Shown piece after piece: positions 19,181-28,093 of a DNA stretch of 64,000 nucleotides. The notes under the pieces are model-generated. The model had not been told where the DNA came from and ran no database searches. It saw nothing but the letters and a program-made list of their open reading frames with translations. The first letter of the stretch is position 1. Every line of letters begins with the position of its first letter. Where the stretch lies: IMG/VR virus record IMGVR_UViG_3300033388_007160, positions 22,020 through 86,019 of that record; one strand, written 5' to 3'. The stretch is from a virus. Made by a program: the position numbers and the translations under genes.

Positions 19181-21361
19181 ATGGCTGCTACTGATAGTGT
19201 CTTTGAGCAGATAAAAGCCCGCATAAACCTCATTGAAGTCATCGGCCAAGAAGTTGAACTCAAGCGCGTCGGCAAATACTGGATGGGCCTTTGCCCCTTT
19301 CATTACGAAACAGAACCCAGCTTTGCCGTAACAGAGAACTTCTATTATTGCTTCGGCGCCACCTGTAACGCAAAGGGAGACATATTCACGTGGCTGATGG
19401 TTCGCAGGGGCCTCAGCTTTTCTGAGGCAGTCCGGGAAGCAGCCCGCCTCGCTGGTATCCCATTAGACGATAACTGGCAGGAACGCCTCAAAAAAGCCCA
19501 GGAACATCAGGCCAAACTGGAAGCCTACGTCAAGCAAAGCCAGGAATACCTCTGGTCAAAAAAGGGCCAAACGGCCCTGGATTACCTTCGCAATGAACGC
19601 AGGCTTACAGACGAGACAATCAAGCAGTTTGGCCTCGGCTATGATAGCAAACGCGACGCCATAGTCATCCCGCTGATGGACATGTCTGGCAGGCTGGTTG
19701 CCTATGCTCTCCGCCTTCTAAATAGCACCAAACGCTATCAAGTCTTCAATCAACCCTTCTTCCAGCGTCGTCGTTATTTGTTCAATGAGCAAGTTTTGTG
19801 GCAGCACAAAGACCAGCCTCTCTACCTCTGCGAAGGTTATTTTGATTGCATGAGTATCGTGCAGGCGGGCTATCCGAGGGTTGTGGCTCTTTGTGGCGGC
19901 CAGCTCAATGATTATCAGCTCAAGAAGCTCACCCAAGCTGCCCGCCAAATCATCCTAGTGCCCGACAACAAATCAGCAACGGACTGGAAACTGGCTCGCC
20001 GCAATATAGACCTCATTCGCCGTTTTGATGCCGAAGTAAAGGTGCTTGTTGCTGTGCCGGAAGGCGATGCCAATGATACCGACCCCGACAGGCTCAAGGA
20101 AATCCTTGCATCGCCCAATGAACCCGAAGTTGCCATGCTGGACTTCATCGTTTCCGGCACCCAGGCCGAACAATACGAAAAGGCCCGGCAACTTCTCCAG
20201 ACGATACACAATCCCCTGCTTCGTGATGATATTATCCAAGAATTAGCCAAGCGTTGGGGTAAAAGCACGCACCTGGTTAAGCAGGCTTTGAGTGGCCGGG
20301 CTGTCTCGGTGAATGTAGTTAAAAGCGAACATACAGTCACCATCCTTCGGCACATGGCTGCCGAGATAGCCCAAGAACACGAAATCAACCTCCGCTGGCC
20401 GGGTTTTGAACCAGAAGTCCTTCAACGTATCCACGCCGGTCATCTTATAGGCATAGCAGCCCGCACTAATGTGGGTAAGACACTGTATGCCCTCAACCTG
20501 GCACCTTGGTCACGTGGCCTTTACAGCCAGGTTTTCTTCACCCTTGAACAGCCCTACAGTGAAATCGCCTACCGCATGGCACGAATCACTCTGGGACATG
20601 TCATACCGCATATGTATCCCTATCTGGATGCGGCCATCCGGAAGGCCGAGGATGAGTTCAAGGACTTCAACATTTTGAACGAAGAAGTTTTTGGTCGTAA
20701 CCTTCAGCCTCTCATCACAACGTTGTATTCGGATTTCTATGTAGTGGAAGGCGTTTTTGACGTGGAAGGCCTGAAGGGGGCCATCGCTAAGCTTGCCGAA
20801 GAAGTCAGGCTGCCCGTCCGCATAGTCTGGATAGACTACCTCGGCCTGATGCGGGCCAAAGGTGACACCGAATACGTCCAGCTCAGCAACCTCATCCGCG
20901 ACCTCGCACGCCTGGCAAAGGAGCTTAACCTTTTAATAATATTCCTGCACCAGCTTAGCCGCCGGGGTGGCACTGGCAAGGAGCACGTGGAAATTGACAT
21001 GCTTCGCGGTAGCGGCCAGATTGAAGAAGCCGTTGACCTTCTGCTGGGCCTTTACCGACCCCAGCTTAACGATGAATACCAGCAGAACAATCAGGTCTGC
21101 ACCGAGGAGCCTTTCTACGTGGACGTTATCAAGAACCGCCACGGCCCCAAGCAACGGCTTAAGCTCACCTTCTACAAGCGCAGCCTGCTAATCACGTCGG
21201 TTCATCCCTTGCATGGCCCCGAGGTTTTGCGCAGCGAGATAATGGATATACTGGAAACGAAAGGAGCTGATAGCCATGACGCAGGAGCAATTGAGCGAGG
21301 CGGCGGAGAATGTGGAGGCCATCCGGCAGGAACTGGACAATCTGGCGAAGAGGTATTTTGA
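19181..21361 (+). CDS. Bifunctional primase-helicase (DnaG-DnaB / T7 gp4-like)
   Basis: 726 residues. A CHC2 zinc finger lies at about 36-66 (CPFH ... CFGATC), followed by a Toprim domain with the acidic Glu in LYLCEGYFD (about 211) and DNKSATD in place of the usual DxDxAG. The RecA-type helicase domain has Walker A ARTNVGKT (about 430), Walker B RIVWIDYLGLM (about 550) and an HQLSRRGG motif. It primes and unwinds at the fork in one chain. GAGGTG precedes ATG 19181. The C-terminus overlaps the next gene by 86 bp. Confidence 0.9.
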   Translation: MAATDSVFEQIKARINLIEVIGQEVELKRVGKYWMGLCPFHYETEPSFAVTENFYYCFGATCNAKGDIFTWLMVRRGLSFSEAVREAARLAGIPLDDNWQERLKKAQEHQAKLEAYVKQSQEYLWSKKGQTALDYLRNERRLTDETIKQFGLGYDSKRDAIVIPLMDMSGRLVAYALRLLNSTKRYQVFNQPFFQRRRYLFNEQVLWQHKDQPLYLCEGYFDCMSIVQAGYPRVVALCGGQLNDYQLKKLTQAARQIILVPDNKSATDWKLARRNIDLIRRFDAEVKVLVAVPEGDANDTDPDRLKEILASPNEPEVAMLDFIVSGTQAEQYEKARQLLQTIHNPLLRDDIIQELAKRWGKSTHLVKQALSGRAVSVNVVKSEHTVTILRHMAAEIAQEHEINLRWPGFEPEVLQRIHAGHLIGIAARTNVGKTLYALNLAPWSRGLYSQVFFTLEQPYSEIAYRMARITLGHVIPHMYPYLDAAIRKAEDEFKDFNILNEEVFGRNLQPLITTLYSDFYVVEGVFDVEGLKGAIAKLAEEVRLPVRIVWIDYLGLMRAKGDTEYVQLSNLIRDLARLAKELNLLIIFLHQLSRRGGTGKEHVEIDMLRGSGQIEEAVDLLLGLYRPQLNDEYQQNNQVCTEEPFYVDVIKNRHGPKQRLKLTFYKRSLLITSVHPLHGPEVLRSEIMDILETKGADSHDAGAIERGGGECGGHPAGTGQSGEEVF

Positions 21362-21680
21362 CCTGACTGACCTAATCAGCCAGCTTGAGGAAGAGCGAAG
21401 CAGGGTGGCCCAGGAAATTCTTAACATCTGGCAGAAGACACAGCTCAAGCCGTCGCGCTGGGCTACCGTGGTTGCCGGTCGGACTTCTTACGACCAAGAC
21501 AGGCTTATTGCCTATTTGAAGGCTCGTGGCCTCAGACAGGCCATCAAGACTCAAGAAGTCCTCGACCGCAAGGCATTGAAACAACTGATGGACAGCGGCC
21601 AGCTTAGTGAACAGGAACTTGAGCAGTTCAAGACCACTGGCCGCCCATATGTGCAACTCGTTAAGCCCAAGGAGGAATAG
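21276..21680 (+). CDS. Coiled-coil phage protein of the replication operon
   Basis: 134 residues. Residues 1-55 are a coiled coil. The C-terminal half (VLDRKALKQLMDSGQLSEQELEQF, then a short beta strand) is a pattern I recall from small phage proteins next to recombination genes, function unknown. AAAGGAG precedes ATG 21276, inside the end of the helicase gene. Confidence 0.6.
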   Translation: MTQEQLSEAAENVEAIRQELDNLAKRYFDLTDLISQLEEERSRVAQEILNIWQKTQLKPSRWATVVAGRTSYDQDRLIAYLKARGLRQAIKTQEVLDRKALKQLMDSGQLSEQELEQFKTTGRPYVQLVKPKEE

Positions 21681-21683
21681 TTT

Positions 21684-22559
21684 ATGCGAACTAAGCGGTT
21701 GGAATGGGACCATTATCCTTCGCTTGATGAATTGCGGGAAGCCCTTAAGGATGTGCCAGCATGGCCGGGCTCAGAGAAGTCGCTAGCTGATTACTGGCCC
21801 TATATCATCCCCCTTTCACGTCGCCGTAAGGTTGGCCGTGACCAGTGGGAAGTGGTCTGGAATCCCTACCTAACCGTAGATGGCCGCATTCGCATTTTTG
21901 TAGATGCCCATCTGGAGGCCGATGCCCACTATCACGAAGAGATAGTCGAAATCCGGCGCGAAGACCGCTTCCTCATTGTGCGCTTGCGGATAACAAGTGA
22001 CCTGTTTGGCACACGTGAAGATGTGGGCACGGCGGACTTTTCACTTGCCGAAGCTCCTCCCGACCAGAGGGAACGCCAAGTTGATGCCACTAACCCATTC
22101 GAAAATGCTGTCACTTCTGCCCGTGGCCGTGTGATAGCAGCCTTTGGCGTTGGTATCATTCCCGGCATGGGCCTTGCCACAGCAGAAGAGGTTGTGGACG
22201 CTGATAACCGTTACCAGCAGCGCAGTGGTGATAACCGCAAACCTGCCCCGCAACCCAGCCAGGCGCCACGTGAAGAACCGTCGCAACCTTCCCCTCGTGC
22301 CATGCGGCCCCATGAACTGGAAGGCAGGCTCGGCTTTGGCATTCAGACACTCAACGGCGGCAAGCTGCCCGAAGACTGGAAGCGCTACATCGGCCCCGCA
22401 ACAAAGGCATTCATCGAAGAGACTGGCCATCCTAATGCCGATATAAGCAACTGGTCTACAATTGACATAAGCAAGTTCGTTGTCTGGTGCAGGCAGAAGC
22501 ACGAACAAGACCCCGAATTCCTGAGCAAGCTGGAGGTTGGCGATGCCGGAACAAGTTGA
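21684..22559 (+). CDS. Single-strand annealing/recombination-type protein (ERF/Sak-like)
   Basis: 291 residues. Residues about 60-165 carry a beta sheet followed by PFENAVTSARGRVIAAFG, then ATAEEV. This resembles the (E)TSAxGRAL..LG....SAEEV signature of phage annealing proteins (ERF/Rad52-like). Residues 175-215 are a Pro/Gln/Ser-rich linker before a C-terminal domain, a layout seen in annealing and ssDNA-binding proteins. It sits between primase-helicase and recA. AAGGAGG precedes ATG 21684. Family assignment is by motif only. Confidence 0.55.
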   Translation: MRTKRLEWDHYPSLDELREALKDVPAWPGSEKSLADYWPYIIPLSRRRKVGRDQWEVVWNPYLTVDGRIRIFVDAHLEADAHYHEEIVEIRREDRFLIVRLRITSDLFGTREDVGTADFSLAEAPPDQRERQVDATNPFENAVTSARGRVIAAFGVGIIPGMGLATAEEVVDADNRYQQRSGDNRKPAPQPSQAPREEPSQPSPRAMRPHELEGRLGFGIQTLNGGKLPEDWKRYIGPATKAFIEETGHPNADISNWSTIDISKFVVWCRQKHEQDPEFLSKLEVGDAGTS

Positions 22560-23571
22560 TTTGGATGCCATACTGCAACGTATCAATACAGATTTGCAGC
22601 GAAAATATGGCAAGCCACTGCTCCGTAGGGCTTCAGAACATAGCGATATTCACCGCATACCAACAGGTATAATCGGCCTCGACAAAGCCCTGCGGGGCGG
22701 CATACCCGTTGGCATACCGGTTATCGTTCAGGGTCGTGAAAGCACCGGCAAAAGCAGCCTGTGTTACCACATTGCGGGCCAGGCTCATGAACATCTCAAC
22801 AAGCCGGTGCTTCTGGTCTATGCCGAAGGCCCCTTTGACTCTCAGTATGAATGGGCAAGGGATTGTGGCCTGCCGGTAGATGATACACTTGTCTTGGACC
22901 GAAGCCTTGCCCTTGAAGATGCCTTGCAGATAGTCCGTGAGCAACTGCAAACGGGTCTTTATAGCTGCATCATCGTGGACAGCCTTGCCAGTCTCCGGCC
23001 CAGCCCAGAAGTTCAGAAGAAGCTTGAAGAAGCCCAGTCGCACGGCGTGAAGGCCGTCATCATGAATCGTTTCTTCAACAGCCTCACTTCATTCATGCCC
23101 GACGAACCACCGTTGCTGCTTTTCACACAGCACCTTTACGACAATCCAGGTTTTGGTGGCCCGCAGATGACTGGTGGCCGGGGACAGCAATACATCGCAG
23201 GCCTCATCATTCGCCTGTCCCGTCTCGAAACACTTACAGTCACCATCGAGCACGGCGGCGTTGAGCATAAGAAGGCTTACGCCATTGCCATCCAGTGGGA
23301 GATAATCAAGAGCAAGGTGGCCCCTGCTATCGGCGAACGTGGCCGGTTTGACCTCTACCTCGAAAGCCACGTCTTCCCACGGGGCACGTTCAGCGAACAT
23401 GTAGAAGCCCTCCGGCGGGCCATCCTTTGCGGCTTGGTAACGCGCCGTGGTTCCTGGTATGAATACAAAGGCGAAAAGTATCAGGGTGAAGCAGCCATCC
23501 TGCGCGTCCTCGATGTGCAAGAAGCTTTCGATGCTTATTACGAAGCCCTTGGTAAGGTTATATCTGGTTAG
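22543..23571 (+). CDS. RecA/UvsX-like recombinase
   Basis: About 342 residues. Walker A GRESTGKSS is at about residue 64, with an IIVDSLASL Walker B strand at about 148 and an LLLFTQHL segment corresponding to the strand before loop L2. The enzyme forms filaments on ssDNA and catalyses strand exchange. ATG 22543 has GGAGG at good spacing and is preferred to TTG 22537. Overlap with the annealing-type gene shows coupling. The length matches RecA (about 350) without an extended C-terminus. Confidence 0.88.
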   Translation: MPEQVDLDAILQRINTDLQRKYGKPLLRRASEHSDIHRIPTGIIGLDKALRGGIPVGIPVIVQGRESTGKSSLCYHIAGQAHEHLNKPVLLVYAEGPFDSQYEWARDCGLPVDDTLVLDRSLALEDALQIVREQLQTGLYSCIIVDSLASLRPSPEVQKKLEEAQSHGVKAVIMNRFFNSLTSFMPDEPPLLLFTQHLYDNPGFGGPQMTGGRGQQYIAGLIIRLSRLETLTVTIEHGGVEHKKAYAIAIQWEIIKSKVAPAIGERGRFDLYLESHVFPRGTFSEHVEALRRAILCGLVTRRGSWYEYKGEKYQGEAAILRVLDVQEAFDAYYEALGKVISG

Positions 23572-23584
23572 GGAGCTGAGGGAT

Positions 23585-23932
23585 ATGCCCACCGGCCAGG
23601 ATTTTGAAAAAGCGATTGCTGAAGCACTTGGCGCTGCCCGCACTGCCCGCAGCGGTGGTGCCAATATCAAAGGTGATATAGTTTGGGGGCCGTTCCTTAT
23701 CGAGGCAAAAGCCACAACCAAAGATTCAATTACCGTGAAGCGCAAATGGCTTGAGAAGATTGAAGCTGAAGCCCTTCGCCAAGGCCGTTACCCGGTCTTG
23801 GTGATAGGCTTCAAGCCCATGCGCCAAGCATTTGCCGTAATACCATTGCCATTGTTTGAGGTGCTGGCGAGGGAGGCGATGGAGAATGCGGCCAAGTCCA
23901 ACAGTGACAGCAGCTCTACTGGCAGCCCATGA
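23585..23932 (+). CDS. Hjc-like PD-(D/E)xK nuclease, putative Holliday junction resolvase
   Basis: 115 residues from ATG 23585. The core reads R-SGGANIKGDIVWG-PFLIEAKATTKDSITVKRKWLEKI, with KGD and EAK giving the PD-(D/E)xK metal site of archaeal-type Hjc resolvases. The small size also fits. It follows recA and precedes a Cas4/RecB-like nuclease, so a recombination role is supported. A second, RuvC-type resolvase lies at 25220. Confidence 0.7.
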   Translation: MPTGQDFEKAIAEALGAARTARSGGANIKGDIVWGPFLIEAKATTKDSITVKRKWLEKIEAEALRQGRYPVLVIGFKPMRQAFAVIPLPLFEVLAREAMENAAKSNSDSSSTGSP

Positions 23933-24092
23933 TTATCATCGTGGGCAAATCTCATTGGACGAACTGGACAGGCTGATAAGTGAGCTTGATTATGCCGAGG
24001 CTCAGCACGTCAGAGAACTTCTTGCCACATTGCACCGTGACCCGGAGCTGAGGAGGTATTTTTTAGGATGCATGAAACTCCAAAGGACATAG
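23886..24092 (+). CDS. Small uncharacterised helical protein
   Basis: 68 residues from ATG 23886, which has GGGAGG about 9 bp upstream inside the resolvase gene. Strongly helical and charged (LDELDRLISELDYAEAQHVRELLATL). No family recognised. It overlaps both neighbours, so its translation is coupled to them. Confidence 0.5.
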   Translation: MRPSPTVTAALLAAHDYHRGQISLDELDRLISELDYAEAQHVRELLATLHRDPELRRYFLGCMKLQRT

Positions 24093-24835
24093 TGCATTTT
24101 CTTAAGACGCTAACGCCCCGTGAACCCATCAAATGGCCTGAGGAAGATACCCTCTGGAATGCTTCTACGCTTCACTGGTGCCAGAGGTTACAGATACTGC
24201 GGGCTAAGGGTGTCCAGCTTCGCCTTGACCCGAATCTTCAACGCAAATTCTCCCTACGCAAGGCCATACACGAGGCCGTCCAGGAATGGATAACACAAAA
24301 CATCACACCAGTGGCCGTAGAGAAGTTTTTCATAGACCGCGAGAACCGTATCAGTGGCCGATGCGATGTGCTATTGCCGATGACCAACCCGCCTTATGTC
24401 ATTGAAATCAAAACCTTCCGTTCCCGCCATGTGATTAATGGCTATCTGAGCGGCAAATATCAGCCATACTGGCTTCGCCAGATGGGTTTCTATTACCAGC
24501 AGGCCGCCAAGGAATACGGTGCCCAACTCCGGCCCGTTACACTGCTCATTGATGTTGAAGAAGGCACACCCGAAGTTTTGCCGCATGACCCCAACGAGCT
24601 GCCGGACTATAAACCTTTGTGCGATGAACTCAACGCTTGCTGGGATGCCGATATGCTGCCGCCCATGAAGGAAGATTGTGGCGATTGCCCGCTCAAATCC
24701 GTCTGCACCGAACCCATCTACTCCATCAGCGAATTTTATGACTACATCAACCGTTTGAGGATTGAAAACCCCGACCAGTGGGAAATGCTAATCGTGAAGG
24801 AGGAAGAGCAGGTATGTCTCGACGAAGAGTCGTAG
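24068..24835 (+). CDS. Cas4/RecB-like Fe-S exonuclease
   Basis: 255 residues. A lone Cys near 37 (HWCQR) plus three at about 202-213 (CGDCPLKSVC) match the 4Fe-4S ligands of Cas4/AddB-type nucleases. Between them are the PD-(D/E)xK residues: GRCDV (about 97), VIEIKT (about 112) and a YWLRQMGFYYQ helix corresponding to the QxxxY motif. The family resects DNA ends, typically 5'-3'. Its place beside recA and an annealing-type protein suggests end processing for recombination. No CRISPR array is present. Confidence 0.8.
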   Translation: MHETPKDIVHFLKTLTPREPIKWPEEDTLWNASTLHWCQRLQILRAKGVQLRLDPNLQRKFSLRKAIHEAVQEWITQNITPVAVEKFFIDRENRISGRCDVLLPMTNPPYVIEIKTFRSRHVINGYLSGKYQPYWLRQMGFYYQQAAKEYGAQLRPVTLLIDVEEGTPEVLPHDPNELPDYKPLCDELNACWDADMLPPMKEDCGDCPLKSVCTEPIYSISEFYDYINRLRIENPDQWEMLIVKEEEQVCLDEES

Positions 24836-25362
24836 AACTTGAAGGTTTCAAGTCTTTTGTGACGCAAGCCGCAGAAATGTATGGCGGGATGAAGGAGCTT
24901 GGCGAGAAGGTGGGCTTGCATTTCACGGGCATATATCGCCGGTTTCGGGCCTTGCCTTGGATTAGATGGGGCAAGGAGGGCGAATTCCTGAAGCGTCTGG
25001 CTGAAGTCTTGGTGACGCCTTTTGAACGAGTCCTTTGGCTTGCCGGTTATAATCCCTTTGTCAAGCGAGAGTATGGCCTGACGCCCAAGGCATTGGATGC
25101 CCTCTGGGAACTCAATCTCAAGATTGCTGAGGCGGTCAAACAGGGCCGTTTCCGGGCCGAGGACATCACCAAACTGGCCGCCCTGGCCCTAAAAGACATC
25201 GAAGAGGAGGCTCAGTCCAATGCAACCCGAGGAGAAGCGGGAACGGACACTGGGAATAGACCCTGGCACGAAAAACTTCGCGGCGATACTGCTGGAAGTG
25301 GGACTGAGCAGCGGGAAGAGTGCAGTGCACAAGAAATTGGTGCTGAAAAGGAAACGTGGTGA
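24814..25362 (+). CDS. HTH protein, putative regulator
   Basis: About 182 residues from ATG 24814 (AAGGAGG upstream). Residues about 15-60 look like a Cro/CI-type helix-turn-helix (KELGEKVGLHFTGIYRRF) and are followed by LAEVLVTPFERVLWLAGY, which resembles the last helices of that fold. The remainder is helical with a charged tail that overlaps the next gene. A DNA-binding role is inferred. Confidence 0.5.
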   Translation: MSRRRVVELEGFKSFVTQAAEMYGGMKELGEKVGLHFTGIYRRFRALPWIRWGKEGEFLKRLAEVLVTPFERVLWLAGYNPFVKREYGLTPKALDALWELNLKIAEAVKQGRFRAEDITKLAALALKDIEEEAQSNATRGEAGTDTGNRPWHEKLRGDTAGSGTEQREECSAQEIGAEKETW

Positions 25363-25867
25363 GGACATACTTACATTTGCCCGACGGGTTGGCAGTGAAA
25401 TCATAGAGAAGTTCCTTGGGGAGGGCCATGCAGTTGAGCCCGTATCTTTTGTCGTGTTTGAGCGGCAGTTTGACCGTTCACCGGATAAACCTCTCGAAAG
25501 ATTGTTGCACATAGTTGAGTTTGTCCTTTACGATTATACCTACCGAACCTGCAATGAGTGGTTTGGATACCCAGCTATCTCTTTGGGACTGGAATACTCA
25601 CCCACGCAGATGAAAAAGTATGTAACTGGCAAGGGCAATGCCGATGAAGCCGAATATTGGCGCAAGATAGAGCGGAAATGTGCTACAGGCCAGTTGCCCT
25701 TCGGCGATATAGACAACCAGCATTTGATAGAGGCGGGTATTTATGCTTTGATGGGACTCGACTGGTATCATGTCTACTACCGTGGTGATGAGGCATGGAA
25801 GTGTCACGGCAATCGGGAAGGGGCCAAGAAGCCGAAGATACTCTGGAATTTCGACGTAGACTTCTGA
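25220..25867 (+). CDS. RuvC-like Holliday junction resolvase
   Basis: 215 residues. The RNase H-fold acidic residues are visible: LGIDPGTKN (Asp about 13), VVFERQF (Glu about 80) and DNQHLIEAG (Asp about 165), with a basic TQMKKYVTGKG helix between them as in RuvC. It cuts four-way junctions. It overlaps the HTH gene by about 140 bp and has GAGGAGG upstream of ATG 25220. Having both this and the Hjc-like protein suggests separate duties, such as recombination and trimming before packaging. Confidence 0.78.
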   Translation: MQPEEKRERTLGIDPGTKNFAAILLEVGLSSGKSAVHKKLVLKRKRGEDILTFARRVGSEIIEKFLGEGHAVEPVSFVVFERQFDRSPDKPLERLLHIVEFVLYDYTYRTCNEWFGYPAISLGLEYSPTQMKKYVTGKGNADEAEYWRKIERKCATGQLPFGDIDNQHLIEAGIYALMGLDWYHVYYRGDEAWKCHGNREGAKKPKILWNFDVDF

Positions 25868-26094
25868 GGAAGCTTTGGGCCGTGGGCACGGAAATCTGGG
25901 GCAAAGAAGTGGCCAACTATATCTTCCACGCTTACATTGCGATGAACTACGGCAAAACGAGCCTGAAAGAGCTATCAATAGAAGAACTACAAGGAATGCT
26001 CGACTGGTTAAAGGAGGAGATTTATGGACAGCGAGAAGATACGGCAGAAGGCCGTCGAGATGCTGGCCCAGCTCCTCAAACGGCCAGCATTTGA
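25795..26094 (+). CDS. Small helical protein resembling Mu Gp16/DUF1018
   Basis: 99 residues. RRRLLRKLWAVGTEIWG and YGKTSLKELSIEELQGMLDWLK match the pattern of the Gp16 family of Mu-like phages (RxxLLxKIxxLxxELG ... TGKxSxxELTxxE). Function unknown, possibly DNA binding. It overlaps the RuvC-like gene by 73 bp. Confidence 0.5.
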   Translation: MEVSRQSGRGQEAEDTLEFRRRLLRKLWAVGTEIWGKEVANYIFHAYIAMNYGKTSLKELSIEELQGMLDWLKEEIYGQREDTAEGRRDAGPAPQTASI

Positions 26095-26695
26095 GATAGA
26101 TAGCCTGCAGCCATCTGAACTGCTTGAAATCTACAAAGAAGCAGCATTTACCGCCTATCACGGCCAGCTTGTAGCTATGCTGATTGGTGCCCTGCTGCGT
26201 CACAAATTTGGCATTGGCACAACCCGTATCTTCCGTCTACGCAGCCAGGATAAAAACATGCAAATCCTCTGGTCTATTGGCATGTTCCGGCCCCTTACAA
26301 CCGGCACGAAGTATCTGGGCTGGCTGCTGGATAATGATGCTTTCAACTTTGCTATGGCCCCAGAATGTGTTGTGCGGCTTTTCCGCCTTTACAACCGCGA
26401 TGAGACACGTGGCCTGATGGAGGGTATCAACCCCAAGCAGCTTGCCAACCTGATGACTCGCCATAACATTGACCCCAAGGGTTTTGTCCGGTTCACTCGC
26501 CTTCTACTGGATATGATGCGCCAGTTGCAACCCTGGCCCCAGTATGATACTCTCATCGCCGAGGTATTGAAGATAGCCCTTGGCGAGAAGACCAAAGAAA
26601 GGGCCAGGACGATATACGAAATCCTGACGGGTGATACCGATGCCCAAGAAGAAGACACTCAAGGAGAAGCTGAAGAACCTTCTGGAGAACCGTAG
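26024..26695 (+). CDS. Uncharacterised replication-operon protein
   Basis: 223 residues with an AAGGAGGAG ribosome site before ATG 26024. Mostly helical with an acidic Glu/Gly/Pro tail. No catalytic motif recognised. It starts inside the preceding gene and overlaps the next, as is typical of this operon. Confidence 0.55.
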   Translation: MDSEKIRQKAVEMLAQLLKRPAFEIDSLQPSELLEIYKEAAFTAYHGQLVAMLIGALLRHKFGIGTTRIFRLRSQDKNMQILWSIGMFRPLTTGTKYLGWLLDNDAFNFAMAPECVVRLFRLYNRDETRGLMEGINPKQLANLMTRHNIDPKGFVRFTRLLLDMMRQLQPWPQYDTLIAEVLKIALGEKTKERARTIYEILTGDTDAQEEDTQGEAEEPSGEP

Positions 26696-27065
26696 CGTGG
26701 CCTGTGTGGAGGAAAATGGCCGGTTATACTTCCGCGTGGAGTCCGAGGATGGCGACTTCGTGGTGTTTGTCGAGCAGGACGAATACACCGCTGAGCAATG
26801 GGTAATCCGTGTCTTCCCTCTTTTCAGCGTCAAGCTGGATACCTGGGACGAGGCCGAGTTTTTGCATGACATGCTTCAGTGGACTTCTGTCCTCTTGCTA
26901 TCGCCGATCATCCATCCAATTGAAGGCGGCATGGCGATAGGCTTTCAGCGGGTCTTGGGTGATACAGACCTCTGGGCGCAGGTTGAAGGTTTCATCATTG
27001 ACGTAGCCGTGGCCCGAAGTAAACTTATGAAGCACGCTATCGAGTGGGATTTTAGCGTGCGATGA
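26640..27065 (+). CDS. Uncharacterised alpha/beta protein (YbjN-like fold possible)
   Basis: About 141 residues. After a basic N-terminus (MPKKKTLKEKLK) it alternates strands and helices (FVVFVEQDEYTAEQWVIRVFPLF, then long helices) in the order seen in YbjN/secretion-chaperone-like folds. That resemblance is weak. Function unknown. Confidence 0.45.
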   Translation: MPKKKTLKEKLKNLLENRSVACVEENGRLYFRVESEDGDFVVFVEQDEYTAEQWVIRVFPLFSVKLDTWDEAEFLHDMLQWTSVLLLSPIIHPIEGGMAIGFQRVLGDTDLWAQVEGFIIDVAVARSKLMKHAIEWDFSVR

Positions 27066-27068
27066 AAG

Positions 27069-27374
27069 ATGCTATTGCCAATCATGGATGAATGGGAAGA
27101 CTTAACGCCGGAGGAACGCCGCCACATAGGCTGGCAACGCTTCATGAAATGCCCCGACGATGTTTATCTCTGCCCCCGATGTATGCCGCCTGGTGCAGTT
27201 TATCCTGACGACTTTGATTCATACGACGAATGGCTGCCTGACCCGCATTGCAAATTTTGCTTCGGCTTTGGCGTGGTCAGCGACATCACCGAAATCATTC
27301 GCGAGGCTGGGGAAGAAGAGGAAGCCCCTGCCCAGCAACCCGAAGATAACGATGAGGCCGAAGGTTTAGCTTGA
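27069..27374 (+). CDS. Small zinc-ribbon-like protein
   Basis: 101 residues (ATG 27069; ATG 27084 is an alternative). CPRC and CKFC pairs about 30 residues apart suggest one zinc ribbon. The C-terminus is acidic. A DNA- or RNA-binding role is possible. No family recognised. Confidence 0.5.
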   Translation: MLLPIMDEWEDLTPEERRHIGWQRFMKCPDDVYLCPRCMPPGAVYPDDFDSYDEWLPDPHCKFCFGFGVVSDITEIIREAGEEEEAPAQQPEDNDEAEGLA

Positions 27375-27392
27375 CGCGCAAGTGGGTATAGT
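27365..27392 (+). promoter_or_regulatory. GTTTAGC-type promoter (+ strand)
   Basis: TTTAGC (27365-27370; GTTTAGC from 27364), a 16-bp spacer and TATAGT (27387-27392). It matches the promoter type that recurs on the - strand at 45803, 49381 and elsewhere. The predicted start near 27399 favours GTG 27434 as the start of the next gene. Confidence 0.5.
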
Positions 27393-27433
27393 GTCTTATG
27401 AGAAAGCCCAAAACAGAAAGGAGTGGCGGCACG

Positions 27434-27811
27434 GTGCCCGATGTAATCGTCAATGATATCAACATCACGGCGATAGCCTATTCCGATAGGCTTGACCGGA
27501 GGCTCAAGGAAAAGTGCTTGAAGCGCCTTTTCGAGGCCTTTAAGGGCAACGAAGACATCGAGTGGTATCGTGAGTTGTATGACTATGCCCGCAGGACCGG
27601 TTTGGATGTCACGCTTTCGGCCCTTCACAAGTCACTGGAGGCCGCATTTGAGGCTGATGCCCAGAAGACAACAGACATCCTCCACGAGCTAAACATCTGG
27701 CCTGCCCACGCACAGGGGATTTGCGAAGCCTGTGGTGGCCCAGTTGTTGACGAGGGGAACATGTGGATTTGCTGGTGGTGTTCTTGGGCCGAAGCCAAGT
27801 ATCCTGAATAG
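27434..27811 (+). CDS. Small protein with C-terminal zinc finger
   Basis: About 125 residues from GTG 27434. The frame also opens at ATG 27398, but the promoter at 27365 would start transcription at about that base and GGAG lies 13 bp before the GTG. Helical N-terminal two thirds; the C-terminus has CEACG ... CWWC, a short zinc ribbon. Function unknown. Confidence 0.5.
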   Translation: MPDVIVNDINITAIAYSDRLDRRLKEKCLKRLFEAFKGNEDIEWYRELYDYARRTGLDVTLSALHKSLEAAFEADAQKTTDILHELNIWPAHAQGICEACGGPVVDEGNMWICWWCSWAEAKYPE

Positions 27812-27835
27812 CGCGGGGAAAGGAGCTTCTATCAT

Positions 27836-28093
27836 ATGTATCTACCTGAGGAACCCAAAGTCAGTGCTGCGCCGGTGATTTTTATCGCCCTGTCGCTTCT
27901 TGTTTTCTTGATTGGCACGGCGATATGCTTCTACTATTCCACTTCTGGCTTGCCGGTCAGGCTAATTGTTGCCGTCTTGGGAGGCTTGGCTGCTGACGTA
28001 ATATTCGGGGCGGCAGTCGCAGTATTCTTGCTGGCAGTTGGCTTGGTAGCCTATGTTCTAACTTACATCAGCGAAAGGATGAACCGGAAGTGA
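27836..28093 (+). CDS. Small two-helix membrane protein
   Basis: 85 residues with hydrophobic segments at about 12-35 and 43-76 and a basic C-terminus (SERMNRK). AAAGGAG precedes the ATG. It could be a holin-like or membrane-anchoring protein, but it lies far from the endolysin gene. GTGA overlap with rnhB. Confidence 0.55.
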   Translation: MYLPEEPKVSAAPVIFIALSLLVFLIGTAICFYYSTSGLPVRLIVAVLGGLAADVIFGAAVAVFLLAVGLVAYVLTYISERMNRK

